This document shows, one piece after another, positions 4,567 through 6,014 of a DNA stretch of 6,014 nt (positions are counted from its first letter, which is position 1; each line of letters begins with the position of its first letter). Position numbers and translations under genes: made by a program. Below the pieces are notes generated by a model, which was not told the DNA's origin, ran no database searches, and saw only the letters and a list, made by a program, of their open reading frames with translations. Origin of the DNA: Deltaproteobacteria bacterium UBA4427 (GTDB lineage Bacteria > Myxococcota_A > UBA9160 > UBA4427); assembly GCA_002390675.1 (NCBI GenBank), contig DGPZ01000164.1, positions 63,706 through 69,719 on the forward strand, in the 5' to 3' direction.

Positions 4567-6014
4567 ATGATGAAACGATTTTCGAGGAAGCGCCGAGGCG
4601 CGACCGACGGACGTGGGACCGCAATCGACGCCGCCGAATGGCTGCCTAAGATTGCAGAGCAGGGCATCGTAGAGACCAAGAGTCTCGAGCCATGGACGGA
4701 TGCGGGCGTTCCGAATAGCGTGGCCGCGATCGGCCGCGGTGAGCGAGCCGACGGCTCGTCTGTGATCGTCGCGTTCTCGCCGAACTCGGCGACGGAAGCG
4801 ATGCTAGGCGGATTGGCCGCGGCGCAGCACGCGGCTGCGACTTCGGAGTTCTCAGGAGAGCTGCTCATTGTGGCGCCGCAGTGGCCCGCCGGAGCACGCC
4901 GCATTCTCGGTTTGCTGGGACGCACGCCGTACTCGGTAGAACCCGTTGCAGCTCCCGGACTGAGGGAGGGTCGTGTTGTCGTCGAAGCAGAGCCGGCCCC
5001 CCGTATCTTGTCCATGAGCGCGAGCCAGCTGGCGTCTCGAATGGTCTCGTCTGAGTCTCGCTCGGCATTCAGCCGCGCAGCGGCCGCACTTGAAGGCCTC
5101 GCTGCAAAGCATGGCGGTTGCGTCCGCTTTGGCGTCGACCGGCTTGAGTTGGTTGTTCTTGCTAGACGAGTCGCCGAGATCAAGGCCGACGGGGATCACG
5201 CAGTTCTTGAGGTTCAGATTGGTGGACGTTCTACGACGCCGCTTTCAGGTTCGGACCTGGCGGGAGCGCTCGATGGTCTTGAAGGTCAGCTTCGGCGCCG
5301 ATTAAATGATCGCAAAGTACGCGAAGGCGAAGAGGGACTACGAGGTCGCGTAATTGGCCAGCTAGCCGCAGGAAGCGAGTTGCGTGGCGTTCGCCCGTGG
5401 CCGCAGCCCGGAGCAGATCTCGATGCCGTCGACGGCGTCGGCATCAATTCCGAAGGTGCGCCGGTTGTCGTCGCGGTTCGCCAGAAATTCGATTGGCGAT
5501 CCTTGGGTGCCGTGCTCGAATCTCTGGCACCAGTTGAGTCCTTACTCCCCGTGCTTTTCACGGATATCGCGCCGCCGCTGCGACTCGGTACGCCGAGGCT
5601 TCTGCTGACGGCAGAGAACTTCGTCGATGGTCTCGAAAAGGCACTCGGTGCCATGACCGTCCCGTATGAGTTGCGTGCCGTGAGTGGTGAAGTGGGCGCC
5701 GGCGTGGATCTGGTTTCGCAGGCGACGGGTGAAGGCGCAGAACTCCGCCCTGCACGCCGCGGACGCCGACGCGGGGGTCGCGGACGATCCGCCGGCAGTG
5801 ATGAGGAAGGGCGTGGTAGCGAGGGTGAGAGCACGGCCGAGGTCGAAACGGCCGAGGCGACAAGAGAAGACAGTGGCGATCGTCGGGCTGAGGCGCGTAG
5901 TGAAGGCGACGGAGAAGACGGCGCTCGAGGCCGAGGTCGTAAGCGGCGTCGCTCGCGCCGTGGCGGACGCGAGCGCGGAAGCGAGAAGCCCGAGAGTGAT
6001 CCTCCGGCGGCAGC
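4567..6014 (+). CDS. Unrecognised protein with two similar segments and an Arg/Gly-rich tail (3' end outside window)
   Basis: At least 482 residues are encoded with no stop before the right edge. I do not recognise the family. The N-terminus is basic (MMKRFSRKRR). Two segments resemble each other: DGSSVIVA (62-69) with EGAPVVVA (296-303), and ELLIVAP...LGLLGRTPYSV (98-124) with RLLLTAE...LGAMTVPYEL (344-369), suggesting an internal domain duplication. Between them lies a mixed region with a beta-like stretch at 186-220. From about 395 the protein becomes low-complexity: a basic RRGRRRGGRGRS block (397-408), an acidic stretch (411-452), then RGRGRKRRRSRRGGRERG (454-471). Such tails in RNase E/G and DEAD-box helicases bind RNA, so an RNA- or nucleic-acid-associated cytosolic role is a reasonable inference. 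A further domain may lie beyond the window. The start at 4567 is chosen for its ribosome binding site; 4471 would add 32 residues. Confidence 0.85.
   Translation, partial: MMKRFSRKRRGATDGRGTAIDAAEWLPKIAEQGIVETKSLEPWTDAGVPNSVAAIGRGERADGSSVIVAFSPNSATEAMLGGLAAAQHAAATSEFSGELLIVAPQWPAGARRILGLLGRTPYSVEPVAAPGLREGRVVVEAEPAPRILSMSASQLASRMVSSESRSAFSRAAAALEGLAAKHGGCVRFGVDRLELVVLARRVAEIKADGDHAVLEVQIGGRSTTPLSGSDLAGALDGLEGQLRRRLNDRKVREGEEGLRGRVIGQLAAGSELRGVRPWPQPGADLDAVDGVGINSEGAPVVVAVRQKFDWRSLGAVLESLAPVESLLPVLFTDIAPPLRLGTPRLLLTAENFVDGLEKALGAMTVPYELRAVSGEVGAGVDLVSQATGEGAELRPARRGRRRGGRGRSAGSDEEGRGSEGESTAEVETAEATREDSGDRRAEARSEGDGEDGARGRGRKRRRSRRGGRERGSEKPESDPPAA

Noticed and set aside
4383..5183. 266-codon minus-strand ORF
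   Set aside because: It is antisense to the long plus-strand gene at 4567. The product is Ser/Ala/Arg/Pro-rich without motifs, typical of a GC-rich shadow frame.
5286..5834. 182-codon minus-strand ORF, Ser/Pro/Arg-rich
   Set aside because: It is the antisense shadow of the Arg/Gly-rich region of the plus-strand gene.

Overview
The window reads as a stretch of ordinary chromosome from a high-GC bacterium, probably an uncultured member of the proteobacterial / former-deltaproteobacterial range. That placement is an inference from base composition and from the short-form dGTPase-like protein. No marker gene here fixes the taxonomy. I see no tRNA, rRNA, CRISPR array, insertion sequence or phage gene.

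Left part (1-1035, minus strand): most of a class V, PLP-dependent aminotransferase of the alanine/serine-glyoxylate type. It runs off the left edge and so lacks its C-terminus. Its start codon has no Shine-Dalgarno sequence but has a -10-like box 6 nt upstream, which suggests a leaderless transcript. A divergent intergenic region (1036-1318) holds a good sigma70-like promoter candidate pointing right and a 10-bp palindrome just downstream of it.

Middle part (1319-4041, plus strand): a 67-residue single-pass membrane protein; a dGTPase-like HD-domain dNTP triphosphohydrolase whose ribosome binding site lies inside the end of the small gene (so probably one operon); a 138-nt spacer with a perfect 16-bp palindrome; and a 390-residue soluble protein of unknown function with a helical N-terminus, a beta-rich middle and an acidic helical C-terminus.

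Right part: positions 4042-4566 contain no confident gene. They hold a possible frameshifted small ORF broken at a run of seven A's, an 8-bp-stem hairpin, and on the minus strand a 25-codon ORF with a near-ideal Shine-Dalgarno. From 4567 to the right edge runs a long plus-strand ORF (at least 482 residues, no stop in the window). I do not recognise it. It carries two similar segments (about residues 60-126 and 294-371) and ends in an arginine/glycine-rich, alternating basic and acidic tail like those of RNA-associated proteins.

Apart from the likely small membrane protein-dgt pair, the genes do not form an obvious pathway. The points most worth following up are the internally duplicated protein with the Arg-rich tail, the 390-residue unknown, and the broken or miniature ORFs between them. 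I found no clear evidence for a new multi-gene system.
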